Below, piece by piece: positions 27,345 through 36,321 of a DNA stretch of 64,000 nt (the stretch's first letter is position 1; each line of letters starts with the position of its first letter). A program made the translations under genes and the position numbers. The DNA lies in assembly GCF_900112035.1 (NCBI RefSeq), contig NZ_FOKC01000001.1:186001-250000 (forward strand), read 5' to 3'. Under the pieces are notes generated by a model. The model was given only the letters and a program-made list of their open reading frames with translations, did no database searches and was not told the origin of the DNA. Source of the stretch: Nocardioides alpinus. GTDB lineage: Bacteria; Actinomycetota; Actinomycetes; Propionibacteriales; Nocardioidaceae.

Positions 27345-28529
27345 CTACGCCCACATGCCGGCCGATGCTCCCCACTTGGGCGAGCGACGTAGTTGCTGCG
27401 CGACGATCTTGCGCTGGACCTGGGTGGTGCCTCCGCCGATCATGAAGAGGCGCGCATCGCGGTACAGCCGTTCCACTTCGTACTCGCGGCAGTACCCGTA
27501 GCCACCGTGGATCTGGACGGCGTTGCTGGTCACCTCGTTCGCCAACCGGCCGGCGACGAGTTTGCCGATCGAGCCTTCGGCGATCGACGGTCTGCCGGCG
27601 TCGGAGAGGGCGGCCGCGTGCCGGTACAGTAATCGACATTCCAGGAGAGCGGCGCCCATGTCAGCCAACATCTCGCCGACGGGTGCGAGGTCCGCGATCG
27701 GGCCACCGAAAGCCGTTCGCTGGCCCGCGTACGCCGAGGAGAGTTCCAGGGCGCGCTGCGCCATGCCGGCGGTCATGGCGGGAATGGCCAGGCGCTCATA
27801 GTCGAGCACATCCATCGCAACCTGCCAGCCCTCGCCGACCTCGCCAAGTCGGTCGGTGTCCTCGACCCGTACGTTGTCGAAGACGAGTTCGCACGTCGGG
27901 GACGACCGCAGCCCCATCTTCTCCAGCACGCCGGTGACACTGATCCCTGGAGCATCCATCGGAATGACGAAGGTCGTCAACGTCTCCTTGACCCCCGTGC
28001 CGCCGGTGCGGCACAGCAGGAGCACGGCGTCGGCGATGCTGGCGTTGGTGATGAACATCTTCGTGCCGCTGATCCGCCATCCGTCGCCATCACGGACTGC
28101 CTTGGTGGTGATGTTGGCGACGTCGGAGCCGGTGTCCGGCTCGGTCACGGCCCAGGAGGTGATGAGCTCGCCTGCCGCGATCTTGGGCAGCCAGCGTGAC
28201 TTCTGCTCATCGGTGCCGAACGACATCAACGCCCGGGCGGTCAGGTAGGTCGGCATGGTAGACATGGCGAGGCCGGCGTTGTGGTAGGCGAAGGCGTCGA
28301 CCGCCTCGTGAAGGGCCAGGCTGCTCGGGCCCGTACCGCCGTACTCCGGCGAGATCACCGTTCCGTACAATCCGATGCGACCGACTTCCAGCAACAGAGA
28401 CCTGATTAGCTCCATGTCCTGGGGGTGCGCGTCCAGTTCGCTGCTGCGTGGCAGCACCTTGTCCCGACCGAACTTGTGGATCACTGCAGACCAGTCGGAC
28501 GTGGCCTCGTTGTGGGTATGGGTGGACAT
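27345..28529 (-). CDS. acyl-CoA dehydrogenase
   Basis: 394 residues, complete ACAD fold: PEYGGTGPSSLA (about 60), SWAVTEPDTGSDVANI, FITNASIADA, C-terminal IHGGYGYCREYEVERLYRDARLFMIGGGTTQVQ. The IGGGT motif has Gly where many ACADs carry the catalytic Glu of EGT; as in isovaleryl-/long-chain-type enzymes the base is probably on another helix. Last gene of a three-gene operon with hydratase and DUF35 protein, 16 bp after the latter. Confidence 0.92.
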   Translation of the reverse strand: MSTHTHNEATSDWSAVIHKFGRDKVLPRSSELDAHPQDMELIRSLLLEVGRIGLYGTVISPEYGGTGPSSLALHEAVDAFAYHNAGLAMSTMPTYLTARALMSFGTDEQKSRWLPKIAAGELITSWAVTEPDTGSDVANITTKAVRDGDGWRISGTKMFITNASIADAVLLLCRTGGTGVKETLTTFVIPMDAPGISVTGVLEKMGLRSSPTCELVFDNVRVEDTDRLGEVGEGWQVAMDVLDYERLAIPAMTAGMAQRALELSSAYAGQRTAFGGPIADLAPVGEMLADMGAALLECRLLYRHAAALSDAGRPSIAEGSIGKLVAGRLANEVTSNAVQIHGGYGYCREYEVERLYRDARLFMIGGGTTQVQRKIVAQQLRRSPKWGASAGMWA

Positions 28530-28545
28530 CTTTGTCTCCTCGGTT

Positions 28546-28965
28546 CTAGTTGTCGTGCGCGGTGAAGCGCAGTTCGGTCCACGACTCGCGGTCGAAGTAG
28601 GTCGCCGCGACCCGCATACCGATGCTCACTGCCTCCGGCGGGCCTTCGATGCGAGCGGCGATCCTGGGCCCGTCCTCAAGATCGACGACGGCGATAGCGA
28701 ATGGGAGGTCGGCTTCGAACGCCGGGTGGAACGTGCGGTGCAGGACGATGAACGAGTACACCGTGCCGACTCCGGACAGCACCTTTTCCTCTCCTCCAGG
28801 TTGCCCGCAGTAGGGGCACGAATCGAGCGGAGGAAAGCGAACCTTGCCGCAGGCCGCGCATCCCGGCAACCGTACTTCGCGTTCGGCCAGGCCCTGCCAG
28901 TAGGCGGCGCTGTCGGGATCGACCTGGGGAGCTGGCGGTTGGGCGTACTCAGTGGGGTTGGACAC
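28546..28965 (-). CDS. DUF35 OB-fold / zinc-ribbon protein
   Basis: 139 residues from GTG 28965 behind AGGAG. N-terminal rubredoxin-like zinc ribbon CAACGK...CPYCG, then an OB-fold (GVGTVYSFIVLHRTFHPAF, GMRVAATYF). DUF35 proteins bind acyl-CoA and partner with thiolase-fold proteins, for example ChsH2 with Ltp2. No thiolase is in this three-gene operon; the nearest candidates are at 35119-40622. The first residues (PDSAAYWQGLAEREVRLPGC) are the typical N-terminal helix. Confidence 0.87.
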   Translation of the reverse strand: MSNPTEYAQPPAPQVDPDSAAYWQGLAEREVRLPGCAACGKVRFPPLDSCPYCGQPGGEEKVLSGVGTVYSFIVLHRTFHPAFEADLPFAIAVVDLEDGPRIAARIEGPPEAVSIGMRVAATYFDRESWTELRFTAHDN

Positions 28966-28991
28966 GGATTCTCCTGGCTGATCAGCTGGGC

Positions 28992-29828
28992 TCAGCGCCC
29001 AGTGAATTGGGGGGTGCGCTTGGACTCGAACGCGTCGAGACCCTCGGGGGCGTCGGAACTGGTCAGGCAGTAGCGGGCGGTGACCTCGCGCTCCAGGCGC
29101 ATGCCGCCGGGTATTCCTGTGCCTTCCCAGTACGCGGCGTTGAGGACCTGCTTCGCGTTGCGTACGGCCAGCGGCGACTTGGCCGCCACCTGCTCGGCGA
29201 ATCGGAGGCCAGCCGCCACCAGGTCGTCGTCCTCGACGACCTGCGAGACCAGGCCCCACTCCAACGCCTCCTGTGGCTTGAGCATGCGACCGGTGAAGAT
29301 GAGTTCTCGCGCCCGGGCGGGTCCGACGGCGCGCGGCAGCAGGGTGAGGACCCCTCCGCCCCCCATCTGACCGAACGGGAGGTGGGCGTCACCGATCCGC
29401 GCGGACGCAGAGGCGAGCGCCAGGTCGCACGAGAGAACCAGCTCTATTCCTCCGGCGACCGCTATCCCGTTGACTAGGGCGATGTAGGGCTTGGGGTACT
29501 GGCTGATAGCGGCGAACGTCTCATGGATGTCGGCCAAGAACTGCGGAAAGTCCTGGGTGTCGCGCTGGAGCTGTTGGTACTTCTTCATGTCGCCCCCAGC
29601 GCTGAACGCACGTCCGGCGCCGGTGACCGCCACGACGCGGACCTCGTCGTCGTGTCCGAGCTCGTCGAAAGTGGTTCTCAGGTGCCTGACGGTGTCCCAG
29701 TCCAGCGGGTTCATCTCATCGGGGCGGTTCAGGGTCACCAACGCCATCGCTCCGGGCCCGGAACTCAACGCCATCCGTTCCACGAGCAAGGTGGACGTCT
29801 GGGTGGGTTCCGAGTGCGTTGCTGTCAC
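28992..29828 (-). CDS. enoyl-CoA hydratase/isomerase family protein
   Basis: About 278 residues from GTG 29828, preceded by GAAGGAG at 7 bp; the frame extends upstream to 29858 without a ribosome-binding site. Crotonase fold with oxyanion-hole segments GRAFSAGGDMKKY (about 75) and NGIAVAGGIELVLSCDLAL (about 115-135), then FGQMGGGGVLTLLPRAVG where catalytic Glu residues usually lie; here the equivalent region is glycine-rich, so hydratase activity is not assured. Divergent from the LLM gene, sharing the tandem operators. Confidence 0.88.
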   Translation of the reverse strand: MTATHSEPTQTSTLLVERMALSSGPGAMALVTLNRPDEMNPLDWDTVRHLRTTFDELGHDDEVRVVAVTGAGRAFSAGGDMKKYQQLQRDTQDFPQFLADIHETFAAISQYPKPYIALVNGIAVAGGIELVLSCDLALASASARIGDAHLPFGQMGGGGVLTLLPRAVGPARARELIFTGRMLKPQEALEWGLVSQVVEDDDLVAAGLRFAEQVAAKSPLAVRNAKQVLNAAYWEGTGIPGGMRLEREVTARYCLTSSDAPEGLDAFESKRTPQFTGR

Positions 29829-29912
29829 TGCTGGCTCCTTCGGTCTGTCGCATCGCATCGTCGATGCTGCGTGCGTCCGCCCTAGCGCGGCCGTCCTGCT
29901 GCAGCTAGAGTC

Positions 29913-29947
29913 TCAACCTGTCGGTCGAACGTCAACCCTATGGTCGT
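29913..29947. promoter_or_regulatory. two tandem operator-like palindromes between divergent operons
   Basis: TCAACCTGTCGGTCGA at 29913-29928 and TCAACCCTATGGTCGT at 29932-29947, both of the form TCRAC-N6-GTCGW and 19 bp apart start to start. They lie between the hydratase operon (start 29828, minus) and the LLM-IpdAB operon (start 29965, plus). A minus-strand TTGACG box (29935-29930) overlaps the second site. Confidence 0.5.
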
Positions 29948-29964
29948 ATTAGAAAGGAGCGCGC

Positions 29965-30894
29965 GTGACGCAACCGCTGCACTTCGGGGTAGGGATCAAC
30001 AACTTCGGGTCTCCCCTGCGAACTGCGAGCGACGTGATCGGCTCTGCAGTGTTGGCCGAGGAACTCGGGTACTCGTCGGTGTGGTTCGGCGACCACTTGA
30101 GCTTCCACGTCCCGGTGTACGAGTGTCTGTCGATGATGGCGGCCACCGCGGTCGTCACCCGCAAGGTGACGGTCGCGTCGGGCGTCCTGCTCGGCGTGCT
30201 GCGGCATCCCGCATGGGTCGCCAAGTCCGTAGCCACCATCGATGCACTCAGTGAAGGGCGGGTACTCGTCGGTCTCGGCGTGGGGGGAGAGAATCGGGCG
30301 GAGTTCGGGCTGGCCGGCGTACCGTTGGCAGAGCGTGGCCGCAGGACCACCGAACTGATGAGGTCGCTGCGCGAGATGTGGCTCGCTGACAACCCGCATG
30401 GCCTCCAGCCCCCTCCGGTGCAGAGCCGGATCCCGCTGTGGCACGGCGGACGAGCGGACGCCGCACTCGCCCGCACGGCTCGGTTCGGCGATGGCTGGCT
30501 AGGGGCTTTCGTGACGCCGGAGCGCTATGCCGAGCGGTGGTCGGCACTGGGCTCGCTGGCGGCCGACGCCGGTCGCGCGCCGGAAGAGTTGACCCCCGGC
30601 CTACACGTCTACATCCGCGTGGACGACGATGCCGACCGCGCGTGGCGCGAGGCCAGCGCCTTCATCGGCGACGTCTACGCCATAGACCCTGAGCCCATGC
30701 GCCGCTACTGCATAGCCGGCAACGCCGATCAGTGCGCCGAAGAGATCGCCGCCTTCGTCGAGGCTGGCGTCACCCACGTGATCTGTCGGATCGCCGGAAG
30801 CGACCTGGAAGACCAGATGGCCCGGATCATGGAGGTGGCCGCGCGGGTCCGCGCACGGTTCGAGCCGGCCGTGACAACTGAGGAGATGGCATGA
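29965..30894 (+). CDS. LLM-class flavin/F420-dependent oxidoreductase
   Basis: 309-residue luciferase-like monooxygenase-fold protein, GTG start behind AGAAAGGAGC. Signatures: FGVGINNFG at the N-terminus, AEELGYSSVWFGDHL, VTVASGVLLGVLRHPAWVAKSVATIDALSEGR and LGVGGENRAEF, then IPLWHGGRADAALARTARFGDGWLGAF. In actinomycetes most such proteins use F420 or FMNH2, with diverse substrates. ATGA overlap with the IpdA-like gene implies a joint pathway. Reaction unknown. Confidence 0.88.
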   Translation: MTQPLHFGVGINNFGSPLRTASDVIGSAVLAEELGYSSVWFGDHLSFHVPVYECLSMMAATAVVTRKVTVASGVLLGVLRHPAWVAKSVATIDALSEGRVLVGLGVGGENRAEFGLAGVPLAERGRRTTELMRSLREMWLADNPHGLQPPPVQSRIPLWHGGRADAALARTARFGDGWLGAFVTPERYAERWSALGSLAADAGRAPEELTPGLHVYIRVDDDADRAWREASAFIGDVYAIDPEPMRRYCIAGNADQCAEEIAAFVEAGVTHVICRIAGSDLEDQMARIMEVAARVRARFEPAVTTEEMA

Positions 30895-31793
30895 ACCGAC
30901 GCAGCAAGGTGATCGACGTTGCTTCCGCAGCAGACCTGGTGAGTGACGGCGACCTAGTGGCGATCGGCGGCATCCACGCGCACGCGGCGCCCATGCCGAT
31001 CATCCGCGAGCTCGCCCGCGCCGGACGGCGCAATCTCCGGCTGCTGCCGAACGTGTCGGCCGGGCTCCCCGTGGAGGTTCTCATCGCCGCCGGGACCGTC
31101 GCCGAGGTCTACACGGCATACGTCGGGCTGGAGGACTTCGGGCTGGCGCCCGCGTTCCGCGCGGCCGCCGAGAGCTCCACCATCGTCGTGCACGACGTCG
31201 ACGAGCCGTTCACGATCTATGGGCTCAAGGCGGCGGCGGCGAACCTCCCCTTCATGCCACTACCGCGCGGCCACCAGTCCACCGGCACGCGTTCGTTGTC
31301 ACCGGAGCTCTTCCGCACCGTGGTGGACCCCTACTCCGGCAACGAACACGTCGCCATTCCTGCCATGCGACCGGACGTCGGCATCGTGCACGCTCCTCGC
31401 TGCGACCGCTTCGGCAACGTCTTCTTCGACGGTCCGATCTATCAGGACGACCTGATCCTGCGGGCGTCGAGGACCGCAATCGTCGTCACGGACGAGATCG
31501 TGCCCGACGACTACGCCGCGTCCGGCCGGCACAAGGAGGTCACCGTTCCGAGCTTCATGGTCTCGGCCGTGGTCGCTCTCCCCTTCGCTGCGCATCCCAC
31601 CTCCTCGGCGGGTCACTACGGGCGCGACGAGCGGATGCTGGAGGACTACGTGCGCTCGCCGGAACAGTGGATGGCGCGCTACGTGAGCGAAGCACATGAT
31701 CACCACCAGTACTTGGAGCGCGTGGGAGTGGAGCGCCTCGTCGGCACCCTGCGTGTCGACCACAAGCCGCGCGCGGACAGGAGCCAGACATGA
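30891..31793 (+). CDS. CoA-transferase family I subunit A, IpdA-like
   Basis: 300 residues resembling IpdA: GDLVAIGGIHAHAAPMPIIRELAR at the N-terminus, GTVAEVYTAYVGLEDFGLAPAF, NLPFMPLPRG, IAMRPDVGIVHAPRCDRFGN-type region, and SAGHYGRDERMLEDYV near the end. IpdAB in cholesterol catabolism hydrolytically opens the last carbocycle of a CoA-bound diketone instead of transferring CoA. Start and stop overlap its neighbours by 4 bp. The assignment to ring-opening hydrolase rather than transferase is inference from overall likeness. Confidence 0.85.
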   Translation: MNRRSKVIDVASAADLVSDGDLVAIGGIHAHAAPMPIIRELARAGRRNLRLLPNVSAGLPVEVLIAAGTVAEVYTAYVGLEDFGLAPAFRAAAESSTIVVHDVDEPFTIYGLKAAAANLPFMPLPRGHQSTGTRSLSPELFRTVVDPYSGNEHVAIPAMRPDVGIVHAPRCDRFGNVFFDGPIYQDDLILRASRTAIVVTDEIVPDDYAASGRHKEVTVPSFMVSAVVALPFAAHPTSSAGHYGRDERMLEDYVRSPEQWMARYVSEAHDHHQYLERVGVERLVGTLRVDHKPRADRSQT

Positions 31794-32581
31794 CCGAGAC
31801 GTGTACGACCAGCGAGTTGATGGCCGTCACCTTGGCGCGCGGTTTGCGCAACGAGGAGTGGGGTGCCTGTGGCGCCAACTCGGAGATTCCGATGGCGGCC
31901 TTCCAGCTCGCCCGCCTCATGCACGCCCCCGACCTCAACTGGCTCAGCGGCGGCGGCGGTGCGATCAACTCGGCGGCGCCACTGGTGAAGTCGACTGCCG
32001 ACCCGGTGACCCTCGACAGCGCGGAGCACTCCTTTCGGCTCGAGGACATCGTCGACTTCGAGCTCGGTGGATGGCGCAAGGCGCCCACCGTGGGGATCTT
32101 CGGCGGCATGCAGGTCGACCGCCATGGGAACGTGAACATGGTCGGTATCGGACGCGACTACCCGAAGCTACGGGTCCGCGGTCCAGGAACGGTCGGGTTG
32201 GTCTTTGCGGCCTACTTCACGCGCACCATGATCTTCGTGCAGCGCCACGACGCCCGGATCTTCGTCGACGAGGTGGACCATGTCAGCGCACCCGGGCGCA
32301 CGGCTGCGCGTCGAGAGTTCTGCGACCCGCATTCCGACGGCCCCCAACTGGTGGTGACTCCGCTGGCGGTCTTGGACTTCGGCGATGACGACACGCTCCA
32401 ACTCAAATCGGTGCATCCTGGGCACACCCCCGACGAGGTCCGTGAACGCACCGGGTTCGACCTGCCGTCGCCGACACCCGGCGAGGTTCCCCTGACGCCG
32501 TCGCCGACCGACGAGGAACTCACCATGCTCCGCGAACGGGTGGATCCCGGCGGTGTGCTGCGACGCCTGCGCCTGGACTGA
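31790..32581 (+). CDS. CoA-transferase family I subunit B, IpdB-like
   Basis: 263 residues. GACGANSEIPMAAFQLARLMHAPDL, FGGMQVDRHGNVNMVGIG, RIFVDEVDHVSAPG, VLDFGDDD..L.SVHPGHTPDEVRERTGFDL and DEELTMLRERVDP all align with the IpdB pattern (NQVDRYGNQN, VEAVDVVSG, LHPGVTPGDVRDATSFEV, DELHLIRAVIDP). It is the partner of the upstream gene (ATGA overlap). Last gene before the terminator hairpins at 32603-32665. Confidence 0.85.
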   Translation: MTETCTTSELMAVTLARGLRNEEWGACGANSEIPMAAFQLARLMHAPDLNWLSGGGGAINSAAPLVKSTADPVTLDSAEHSFRLEDIVDFELGGWRKAPTVGIFGGMQVDRHGNVNMVGIGRDYPKLRVRGPGTVGLVFAAYFTRTMIFVQRHDARIFVDEVDHVSAPGRTAARREFCDPHSDGPQLVVTPLAVLDFGDDDTLQLKSVHPGHTPDEVRERTGFDLPSPTPGEVPLTPSPTDEELTMLRERVDPGGVLRRLRLD

Positions 32582-32602
32582 GGCGAACGACCCTCTTGCG
32601 CA

Positions 32603-32634
32603 GCGGTCGGCGGCCCGTTCGGGCCGCCGGCCGC
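32603..32634. terminator. strong GC-rich hairpin between convergent genes
   Basis: A 14-bp stem (one T-G pair) with loop GTTC: arms GCGGTCGGCGGCCC and GGGCCGCCGGCCGC. It sits 22 bp after the IpdB-like stop and 43 bp from the stop of the convergent dehydrogenase gene, so it can act in both directions. No poly-T tract follows, as is common in high-GC actinomycetes. Confidence 0.7.
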
Positions 32635-32647
32635 TATCGCGGATCAC

Positions 32648-32665
32648 CGTGCCGGCGCCGCGGCA
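32648..32665. terminator. second hairpin between convergent genes
   Basis: GTGCCG and CGGCAC arms (6 bp) around a 6-base loop, 12 bp before the stop of the minus-strand dehydrogenase; probably reinforces termination. Confidence 0.4.
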
Positions 32666-32676
32666 CGGGCCACCCA

Positions 32677-33864
32677 CTACACCTTGAGGCCGAGGCTTCG
32701 ACCGATCAGCATCTGCTGGACCTCCGAGGCACCTTCACCGATGGTCATCACCCGGGCGTCTCCATAGAGTCGCGTCACCGTCGAATCCATCATGAAACCC
32801 GCTCCCCCATGCAGCTGCGTGGCGTCGTAGGCCACCTTGTTGCAGATCTCGGACGCGACCATCTTACAAATCGCCGCCTCCTGCTCGTAGGGGTGGCCAT
32901 GGTCCATCTTCCAACAGGCGTCGTAGGTGATCGATCGGGCAGCTGCGGTTGCCGCAGCCATCCGAGCGACCTTGAATCCGACGGCCTGGTGGTCGCCGAG
33001 TCGCTGGTTGAACGATTCACGCGTCTTGACGAATTCGAGCGTGGCGTCAAGGCACCCCTGGGCGATACCGACCGAGGCCGAGGCGATCGGAAGTCGGGCC
33101 CAGGTAAGGAAGCCGAGCGCCTCTCGGTATCCGCGACCGACGTCGCCCAGGAGGGCATCTGGCCCCAGGCGGACGTCGTCGAAGTACAACGGGTGCGTGT
33201 CGGAGGTACGCCAACCAATCTTGTCGTAGGCGGGACCGACCTCGACTCCCGGCGTATCCAGAGGGACCAGGAATGCCGACACCTCGGGGCGACCGGGCCG
33301 GCCGGGACCGGTGGCGGCGAAGAGGATCACGTACTTCGATCGCGGCGTGCCCGGGTTGGTGATGAAGGCCTTCGATCCGTTCAGGCGCCACCCGTCGCCG
33401 TCCCTCACGGCTGCGGTTCGGATGTTGCCGGCGTCGGAGCCACCGCTGGGCTCGGTGAGACCGAAGGAGATGAAGATCTCCCCACGCGCTGCCCGGGGAA
33501 GGATCTCCTTCTTCTGGTCGTCGTTGGCGAGCCGTTCGAACAGCGCGCAGGCGATGCCTTGTACGTGCGCGCTGGCACCGACTCCTCCGTCGACCCGAGA
33601 GATCTCCTCGACGGCGAGGCAGAACGAGGTGATGTCGGAACCGGAGCCGCCGTACTCCTCGCTCACGCGTAGCCCGAAGACGCCCAACTCCCCCAACCCG
33701 TCGACGATCGATTCGTCGAACACGGCGTCGATGCTGCGCTGCGCGACGGTGGGCGCGAGCACGCTGGTGGTGAAGTCGCGCAGCACGGTTCGCCACGAGC
33801 GGTGGTCGTCGGTGAAGCACCAGGGGATGTCGAGCTCGATCCCCTGCTGTGAACTGTCGGGCAT
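32677..33864 (-). CDS. acyl-CoA dehydrogenase
   Basis: 395 residues from ATG 33864, behind AAGGAG at 5 bp; an in-frame start at 33900 overlaps the DUF35 gene. Domains: SEEYGGSGSDIT near 70, FGLTEPSGGSDAGNI, FITNPGTPRSK, LHGGAGFMMDSTVTRLYGDARVMTIGEGASEVQ. The GEGASE Glu is in the standard catalytic position. Last gene of the 32677-40622 operon, 17 bp after the DUF35 gene. Confidence 0.92.
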   Translation of the reverse strand: MPDSSQQGIELDIPWCFTDDHRSWRTVLRDFTTSVLAPTVAQRSIDAVFDESIVDGLGELGVFGLRVSEEYGGSGSDITSFCLAVEEISRVDGGVGASAHVQGIACALFERLANDDQKKEILPRAARGEIFISFGLTEPSGGSDAGNIRTAAVRDGDGWRLNGSKAFITNPGTPRSKYVILFAATGPGRPGRPEVSAFLVPLDTPGVEVGPAYDKIGWRTSDTHPLYFDDVRLGPDALLGDVGRGYREALGFLTWARLPIASASVGIAQGCLDATLEFVKTRESFNQRLGDHQAVGFKVARMAAATAAARSITYDACWKMDHGHPYEQEAAICKMVASEICNKVAYDATQLHGGAGFMMDSTVTRLYGDARVMTIGEGASEVQQMLIGRSLGLKV

Positions 33865-33881
33865 GGTCACTCCTTCGTGAA

Positions 33882-34355
33882 TCAGTCGGCTAGGGCCCAA
33901 TGGAAGTCGGTGACGAGCCCAGAACGCTCGTCCCCGAAAACGGCAGTGACGGCGGCACCGATGTGCATCCGCTCCAGCGCCACGTGGTAGTCACTCAGAT
34001 CTATCCCCTGGAGGAGGTTTCCGATGGCTGTGTCCGCGCCTTCGGGGCGCGCGTAGACCAGGGCGTACGGCGGCTCCGGATAGCCCGGAAAACTCGTGTA
34101 CCCGATGGTCGCGGCCTCGACGACGGCGCGAGGCCCCACGTCCGGCCAGTCGTCGGACGTGGGGACGAAGCATTCCTCGCAGAAATCACGGGGAGGCACT
34201 CGGATCCGGCCGCAGGAGGGACACGGTGACGCCGTCAACACGCCACGATCCCGCACGGTGGTGAGGAACCGGCTCGCCGCCGGTCCCGCCGCATGCCGGA
34301 AATCGAGGTGCCAGGCCCCCGGGATCACCACATGACTGGTCAGGGCGTCGCTCAT
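33882..34355 (-). CDS. DUF35 OB-fold / zinc-ribbon protein
   Basis: 157 residues with zinc ribbon CPSCGRI...CEECF (about 44-67) and an OB-fold after it (AVVEAATIGYTSFPGYPEPPYALVYARPEGAD). ATG 34355 with AGAGGAG upstream, 2 bp after the hydratase stop. The operon also encodes three thiolase-fold proteins, the usual partners; with the Ltp2-like protein at 39474-40622 it could form a ChsH2-Ltp2-like retro-aldolase that cleaves a CoA-ester side chain. Confidence 0.88.
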   Translation of the reverse strand: MSDALTSHVVIPGAWHLDFRHAAGPAASRFLTTVRDRGVLTASPCPSCGRIRVPPRDFCEECFVPTSDDWPDVGPRAVVEAATIGYTSFPGYPEPPYALVYARPEGADTAIGNLLQGIDLSDYHVALERMHIGAAVTAVFGDERSGLVTDFHWALAD

Positions 34356-34357
34356 GG

Positions 34358-35122
34358 TCAGCTCCTCTTCACGAAGCCATCGAGTTGCTCGCGGACGTTC
34401 GGACTCGTGGTGATGTGGTCGAGAAAGAGCTCTCGTTCACGCGACATGGCGGCTGCTGGCGGCTCATCCTCGGCGCAGCGGGCCATCTCCCGGACCGCGG
34501 TCATCGCGACTCTGTCCCGTGAGGCGAGCCGGTTGACGACGCGGTCGAGCTCGGACGCGAATTCTTCCGGCGGCACCGCCAGCGCGGCCAGGCCCCATGC
34601 TCGAGCCTGGTCGCCCGAGATCATCTCCCCGCTCTGCAGGAGCCAACGGGCGTATGCCCGAGGCAGGGCACGGACCAGCCGGACCGAGCCGCCGGCACCG
34701 GGCAAAAGAGCGTGCTCCAGGTGCCGGTCCCCGATGCGGGCTTCGGTGGAGGCAAGCACCACGTCGCACGCCAGCAGCATCTCGCAGCCGCCGGCGACCG
34801 CGTACCCTTCGACGGCCGCCAGACTCGCGAACGGGCCCGCTTCGATCGCATCGAGGACCTCGCTCAGCCGTGTCACGTAGGCCTCCAGTCCCTTCCGGTC
34901 GCCGATCAGGCCACGCACGAGGTCGAGGTCGGCGCCTGCGCAGAAGTGCCCGCCGGATCCACGAACGACCAGCACCGACGCGTCTGCACGCGCCATTGCG
35001 ACTGCGCGCTCGAGCCCCTCGATGATGCCGAAGTCGATGCAGTTACGCACGTCGGGCCGGTCCAGCCGCGCATGCACGACGCCACCGACACGATCGATGA
35101 GTACCTGTCCTACCCGGGTCAC
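34358..35122 (-). CDS. enoyl-CoA hydratase/isomerase family protein
   Basis: 254 residues from GTG 35122, behind GGGGAGGA and overlapping the thiolase stop (GTGA). Crotonase fold: RPDVRNCIDFGIIEGLERAV, oxyanion segments GSGGHFCAGADLDL and GYAVAGGCEMLLACDVVLAS, and HALLPGAGGSVRLVRALPRAYA, where PGAGGS matches the usual catalytic-turn consensus. Probably an enoyl-CoA hydratase of the same pathway. Confidence 0.9.
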   Translation of the reverse strand: MTRVGQVLIDRVGGVVHARLDRPDVRNCIDFGIIEGLERAVAMARADASVLVVRGSGGHFCAGADLDLVRGLIGDRKGLEAYVTRLSEVLDAIEAGPFASLAAVEGYAVAGGCEMLLACDVVLASTEARIGDRHLEHALLPGAGGSVRLVRALPRAYARWLLQSGEMISGDQARAWGLAALAVPPEEFASELDRVVNRLASRDRVAMTAVREMARCAEDEPPAAAMSRERELFLDHITTSPNVREQLDGFVKRS

Positions 35123-36321
35123 GAGTCCTCCCCTCGAAGTACGGCTACGCCCGCGAACTGGATCGAGCCGCCAGCACCAGTCACAACGGCGGTGCGACAC
35201 CCGTCAACCTGATGATCCCCGGCGCGCCCGCGGACCTGGAGCGCCCCTTCGGCGAACCGTACGAGGGCGCTGACACTGATGGGAGCCGCGCAGAGCACGC
35301 CGCCCGAGGGGCACACAGGGATCTCGCCGCCGCGATCGAACCGGCCCTTCTCCGCATCGGCGATGCCCTGGCCCGGTTCCGAGAACCCGAGCGCCTCGAC
35401 GGCGATCGGCTCCATCGTGGCGAAGGGGATGTAAGGCTCCGCGACGTCGATCTGACGAGCCGGGTCGGTGATGCCCGCCTGGGCGTAGGCGTCCGCCGCG
35501 GCACGCGAGAGCTCGAGGAACGAGCCGTGATCGTTGTCCCCGGCGGCGCCCATCTTGTCGCCCAGGAAATAGGTGTTGGAGCGGGCCGCGAAACCGTCGA
35601 TCCACGCCACCGGTCGGGCCATCGTGGCTGCGCACTCGGCCGAAACCATCACCACGGCGGCGCCGCCTGAGGTCTGGGGACAGGCCATGTCGCGCCGGAT
35701 CGGTGCGAACAGCAGTGGGCTGGAAAGCACCTCGTCCGGGGTGACGGGCTTCCGCAGCTGCGCTAAGGAGTTGAGTGCTCCGTTGTTTCGCAACCTCGAG
35801 GCGACCTGTGCCCATGCCTCCTCTCCCCGGCGCAAGCCGATGCTATGGCGATGGAGATAACGCTGGGCCTGTAGCGCGGACATCGAAATTGTGTTCAACG
35901 GCAGGCGGGCCTCGTAGGCCGGATCCCAGATGAGGTTGAGGACATGCTGTGCCGACTGTTGGGAGTCGCCCATCTTGTCGGCCCCGACCACCAGAGCGCA
36001 TTGGGACTCTCCGGCAGCGATGGCCCACCAGGCCATCTGCACCGCAGACGTGCCAGTGGCTCCACCGGTCTGCACCCTCACCACTCGCTTTCCGCGAGCG
36101 GCGAGCACGTCGACGAGCTCCTGCTCGGGATGTCCGATGCCGTACAGGGCGTCCGGGCCTTGCGAAAGCACCACCAGATCGACGTCGGCCATGCTCACAT
36201 CTGCGTCGACCAAGGCAGCGACGGAGGCATCACGAATGAGTCCGAAGAGGTCGGTGTCGGGTCGGCGAGTGCGCATCGGCGTCATTCCGACTCCCACGAC
36301 GCCGGGTCTAGTGAGGCTCAT
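35119..36321 (-). CDS. thiolase-fold protein (SCP-x/lipid-transfer type), nucleophile Cys not conserved
   Basis: 400 residues from ATG 36321 (ATGA overlap with 36318-37340). The nucleophile segment reads RVQTGGATGTSAVQ with no cysteine, while the C-terminal CPSGGVLCAAP and RGRAGDHQV segments are kept. Standard thiolysis is therefore doubtful; such proteins may act as aldolases, acyl-CoA-binding subunits or with a partner. The neighbouring degenerate thiolase gene is translationally coupled. Confidence 0.85.
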   Translation of the reverse strand: MSLTRPGVVGVGMTPMRTRRPDTDLFGLIRDASVAALVDADVSMADVDLVVLSQGPDALYGIGHPEQELVDVLAARGKRVVRVQTGGATGTSAVQMAWWAIAAGESQCALVVGADKMGDSQQSAQHVLNLIWDPAYEARLPLNTISMSALQAQRYLHRHSIGLRRGEEAWAQVASRLRNNGALNSLAQLRKPVTPDEVLSSPLLFAPIRRDMACPQTSGGAAVVMVSAECAATMARPVAWIDGFAARSNTYFLGDKMGAAGDNDHGSFLELSRAAADAYAQAGITDPARQIDVAEPYIPFATMEPIAVEALGFSEPGQGIADAEKGRFDRGGEIPVCPSGGVLCAAPISVSALVRFAEGALQVRGRAGDHQVDGCRTAVVTGAGGSIQFAGVAVLRGEDS

